From: Synchiropus splendidus
Taxonomy: Eukaryota > Chordata > Actinopteri > Syngnathiformes > Callionymidae
Assembly (NCBI RefSeq): GCF_027744825.2
Contig: NC_071342.1
Coordinates: forward strand, 8,823,501-8,887,500
Reading direction: 5' to 3'
DNA length: 64,000 nt
Shown here piece by piece: positions 60,030 to 64,000 of this stretch (positions are counted from its first letter, which is position 1; every line of letters begins with the position of its first letter). The notes under the pieces were generated by a model. The model was not told where the DNA came from and did not search any database. It saw only the letters and a list, made by a program, of their open reading frames with translations. Made by a program: the position numbers and the translations under genes.

Positions 60030-62234
60030 TTTGGTAGCACGTTATTGGAGCGTAGGCTGTTATTTGGGCTCCGTTTAATGTAGTCTCCACTCAGATGGCA
60101 TCTTTTAATGTGCCACAGTGTAGTTAAGGAGTAACTTCGCAGGCGTAGTTTGTCAAGTAGGAGTCCAGTCTTGCTGTAGTTTGTAGGAAAATTTTGTTTA
60201 CAGCTAATAAAACTGTCTTCAGCAACTACATCCACTTACTTCATTTGGCATTAAATAGAGCAACATGTATGAACAACATAAAAAAACACGTAGCTCATGC
60301 CTGTTGATGCATTGATATCTGATGCTTCAAACACGTCCATGGATGTGGGAACATGGTGGGTGATGGCCAGAGGGTGGACCATGATGTTCTTGTGTCAAAC
60401 GGGTGGTACGATCAGCGTCCTCTGTGGCACAAATCCATGTCACATAGCAACTTTGAGATTTGCAATATGTCCTCTTGAGGCCTCCATAACTGGGAAAACT
60501 GCTACTGGAGGACGACTGATGGACACGATTCAATACTGAAAAATGGAGAGCGAGCATCTTCCAAGTAGTGATTGGAAACATAATTAGAATCATAAATGAA
60601 TCGTCCTCATATTTAGATATATCTTCCATGTTACTGGCCAAAATTGTAGTTTATAGCTTGCGTAGTTTAACGACAAAATGTGACCCCAAAAGTGTCTTAA
60701 TCTCTTCAATACAACATATGGTCAAGATCAAGTTTGTTTAGCTAACCAGACTGCCACCTGACTTAAACCATAAAGAAAGTATGAATGTGGTTAAATCATC
60801 AGTTAACTCTCCTCAGCACTAAAGAAGGATAAATATAGACAAAGCTTTCTCTAGTACCTCACGGCTTGCATGTTTTCCTGCCAAGGAGGCAGCAGCATGT
60901 GTTGTTGTTTTGTAATAGACTATAGAATTGTCCGTTTTCCAATGCAAAACATCCCACTGCTTCGTAGATGGCGATTTGTTTTCCAGCAGGTGAGAATGTA
61001 AATATGCTGCGGAACCCACCAAAATATTCGGTGTAAACGTTGTAGTGTCTGGAGCCACCAGTTGAGAATCACTCTGACATGCTGTGTCTAATTGAACAAC
61101 ATGAAAGATATTGAAAGCAGCAAGTGATTTTAAAGTACACGCATGTAACCACATCCCTTTGAACGATTCTCAAATACAAAGTGTTTCCACACCGCTTCAC
61201 TCTGTCTCAGTTATTTAGCTCAGTCCTGCATGGGGCTCCTCTCATATGCACAATTGACAAGATTATGTGCGTCACCACATTACATCGAAACTGTGGAGAA
61301 AAAAACAAAAACAAAACATGTAACCAAGCAGAGACTTGTGTGACTGGCATGTTTAATATATAAACCACATAAAGACATTCACCTATCTGTTTCAACCTGT
61401 TAAACTTCTACCACAGTTCGAATGATCGATGATCGTGGACTCAGTTGAACATGTTCTTTTTCTACAGCCATTTCATTTGACAATGTACTTAGCACTAACA
61501 GTTTGGAAAAGCTCCGTAGGGAGGAGCTCTGCCAAGTCTATGGTTAGGGTCAGAAAACTTGGGAGAGGAGGGATTAATGTATCGGAGAGTCTGGTTCATC
61601 AGTGACGAAAGGAGAGAGGTCAGTTTTGATTCAGAGCCTCTTGCAATATCGCCACTCATTCAGCCCTTTTTCTTCACCTTAAGTCACAAACTGTTGGTCT
61701 GACTGAGAGAACAAGTGGAGCCGTGGAGCCACTCCCCCGCGTGTTAGCATCACTCTGACATGGTGGAGAGATTGTATATTGTGTTTGTGTGGCTGGTGTT
61801 CGGTCTATATATGACCTGTGATAAACTCAGCTGTCCCATGTCTCTTGAGCCAAGCAGGTGGTGCAGCCTTCACTACTGAGTGAAGGAAATAAGTGGAAGA
61901 TAATGAATGACTAATAGATGAAATGTGATTCAGATGTTTCTGCTACAATGATTTATAGTCAATAAAAAGCTACTTCCGTTCATCAATATTCACCCAGCGT
62001 TTGCATCTCTCAGCGACGGCGGGTGTGATCGCAGGTGGGGAGGAGAATGGAGTGAGGGCATGTGTGCAGGTGTTTGAGTGACATCTGGACGTTGGCCATC
62101 AGAAGCATATCATTATCGATGTCTCTAAAGTCTGACTGTCAGCACACAAAATGGCCAGACTACTTCCCCACTTTGCCTTTATGTCTTCTTTTTAGATGAA
62201 TATTAACATCCATTTTTTTAATCCCTAACACAAT

Positions 62235-62560
62235 TTAAAGGATTATCAAGACCGGTCACTTCCCCACATCATCCCCCATCGACCTCACCTGGTCCAGAAC
62301 TCAAGTGCCCGTATCATCATCGGAACCCTCTCACTCCCATCTTTCCGCAGCTGAAATGGCACCACCGCAGAACCCATTCTCAAAATCATTCGGCTAACAT
62401 TGACGGTCATCCACCACTTCACCCCTCTGTATCGGCCAGATTTCCTCCATGTTACCGCTCCTGTACGCACGCTCAGATCCTCCTCGGTCCATCTCACTGT
62501 TCCACACACCCGTCTTTCCACCATGTTGCTCTGGAACACACTCTTTCTGAGAGCAGAAAT
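62235..62560 (+). mobile_element. decayed LINE fragment (C-terminal reverse-transcriptase end)
   Basis: Plus-strand frames, broken by stops and shifts, show VQNSSARIII near 62291, then PLYRPDFL, VRTLRSSSVHLTVPHTRL and LLWNTL. These follow the order of the usual LINE tail (LVQNSAARI, LYLSDLL, RSLRSS, VPRTR, LWNSLP). Only the tail is present, with many substitutions. Confidence 0.65.
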
Positions 62561-64000
62561 ATCGCTTCACTTCTGCTATTTACTTACTCTCTCTGACCCA
62601 TTTTGCAGTGTTTTCTCATTGAATTTTATGATTTGTAACTCTTGTTTTACTTGTTCCCAGTTGTCTTGTGGCGTTATGATTTTCTGTATTTACACAAATA
62701 TATTACTCTGTGGTGTCATTGAGCGCGTGCCTACCATACTTTTATATGGACTCTGAACACCAGAAAACAAACGGCCTGTGTGGAGCCCAGTTAGAGCACT
62801 CTGGACCGTAAAGTGACAGGTTTGTGTTCGCTCCTTTTTTACTTTTCTCAAAGTCGCATCATAATTTTTCTCAGCATATAGGGGTCGAGACTGACGTACA
62901 ACAATGCAGTTCACATGCTAAGCCTATGGGTGGCGTAGTTATTAAGTAACAATGAACGAAGAAGATGGCAAGCTCAACAAGAAGCATGGGTAATGTGATA
63001 TTAGCATTGGCATCACAACCCACCAGTAGAGAGGACTGAGGACGACGTTGAGCTGCTACTGTGAGCCATACTTCACTACAAATCCCAGCGTGGGACTCGC
63101 TTATGTTCAACTTTGCTTTCGAGAACCCAGGATGAGCCAAATTCCTTAGTCGAATAAGTTGTTTTACTCAGTAAACTGTAAGCCGTGTTTATATAGATGC
63201 AATTTATTTGGCGGAGGTATGCAGTGTCTCAGTGCCTTTTTAGTGAAAGAGAGCATGGATATGATTTAAAAATCTTCAGAGAAAACCCAATGTTACTTAT
63301 TTGTTGCTTCAAACCGTGCTGTGGCGCTGTGGGTTTCTCAATGCCTCCTCGGGTTCATATAACACTGAATGTCTGCACTTTCTAATCCCAGAAACGTTTG
63401 TTCCACGACTTGGTTTATGAGCCTAATCCAGGAATACTTTGCCAACACTTGAGTACTATCAGCATTCTTCACTCAGATATAAGCATATTTGCATTAACCC
63501 GCCCCTCCACAACAGTCCCCCCGGAGGGAGGTGGGCACACTCCGTGACAACGTTTATGAAGAAACTGATAGAGCTCTGATGAACAAATTTTCCAGCACTT
63601 CTTATAATTTACATATTCTCAGGAGCCGTTTGGGAGGCGAACGTGAAGCTTTGCTAATTTCTTATTCCCCCAGAGACCTCATGCTAATTGTATAAGGGTT
63701 GATAAAGAATATAATTGGTGAGTTTTAATTCAATTTCATGAGAGGAGAGGAAGCAACAGCGACGTGTTTGTGCACGTGTTCATATCACTGCAGAATTCAT
63801 TTGCGTACACCTGAAACCCTGGTGCATTCAAAGCCGGATTTTCAGAAAACTCATCTGGGCTAATACTTTGAATTGAATAATTTAAAATAATGGAACTATT
63901 TTTGAGAAATAATTGTTGCTCCTCAAAAACTTGAAAAAGATATGCAGCACAGAGATGAAAGAAGCCACTCAAATTGGGGGAGAATGTGTGCCGCAAACAT

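Larger units (their letters stand above)
25793..64000 (-). other. grid1: grid1 intron, at least 38 kb, cut by the window edge
   Basis: No delta-receptor exon was found above 25792. In particular, nothing on the minus strand resembles the expected preceding peptide around LNRYRDTLRRAIL, so the whole interval is probably one intron. Recognised content is repetitive: microsatellites, an inverted mariner-like MITE copy, three CTCF-motif MITEs, LINE tails, a SINE and further DNA transposons. Long parts (about 26.8-31.2, 34.6-37.6, 38.1-40.2, 43.1-46.5, 47.2-49.2, 53-55.4 and 60-62.2 kb) hold nothing I can assign. An unrelated nested gene cannot be excluded by eye. Confidence 0.7.

Noticed and set aside
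25793..64000. Search for the preceding grid1 exon
   Set aside because: No minus-strand stretch resembling the expected LNRYRDTLRRAIL region was seen; it is probably beyond the right edge, though an eye search can miss a short exon.

Overview
This window is vertebrate nuclear DNA, almost certainly from a teleost fish and probably a percomorph. It has no operons and no long open reading frames. It does have short exons with canonical splice sites inside long introns, abundant microsatellites, hAT- and Tc1/mariner-type MITEs, V-SINE-like SINEs and broken LINE tails of kinds common in fish genomes. Species cannot be read from the sequence.

The only protein-coding gene I can support is on the minus strand: an internal part of grid1, the ionotropic glutamate receptor delta-1 gene. 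Teleosts can carry grid1a and grid1b, and I cannot tell which this is. Four exons read from high to low coordinates: 25739-25792 (18 codons), 12150-12323 (58), 7168-7329 (54) and 6166-6285 (40). All four are phase 0, have AG/GT borders and stay open. Together they give 170 continuous codons of the extracellular amino-terminal domain, the part that binds cerebellins, ending near the linker to the ligand-binding core. Earlier exons must lie beyond 64000, and the exons for the ligand-binding core, channel and C-tail must lie below position 1.

Everything else is intron. The 12.3-25.7 kb intron holds a mariner-like MITE (13336-13946), a hAT-like element with imperfect 8-bp target duplications (14529-15109), a V-SINE-like SINE, a large polypurine tract and an RTE-like LINE scrap. 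The intron from 25793 to the right edge (over 38 kb) holds a second, inverted copy of the same mariner-like MITE (33944-34622), a triplet-repeat hairpin (31476-31700), two LINE tails of L2/Rex type (46590-47150, 51618-52402), RTE-like scraps, a second V-SINE-like element in the opposite orientation, a hAT MITE (50720-51058) and an unclassified 492-bp inverted-repeat element rich in AGATCTC (55496-55987).

The most interesting item is a family of six short MITEs of about 165-215 bp, at about 8.4, 10.7, 17.4, 40.2, 57.9 and 59.9 kb. They have roughly 19-bp terminal inverted repeats and hAT-like 8-bp target duplications, perfect at 40241-40436. Most copies carry two inward-facing 15-mers that match or nearly match the core consensus of the vertebrate insulator protein CTCF. 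If bound, this family would have seeded ready-made pairs of CTCF sites through the introns of a synaptic receptor gene. The opposed mariner-like copies flanking the 54-bp exon could pair in the pre-mRNA and favour skipping or circularisation of that exon.
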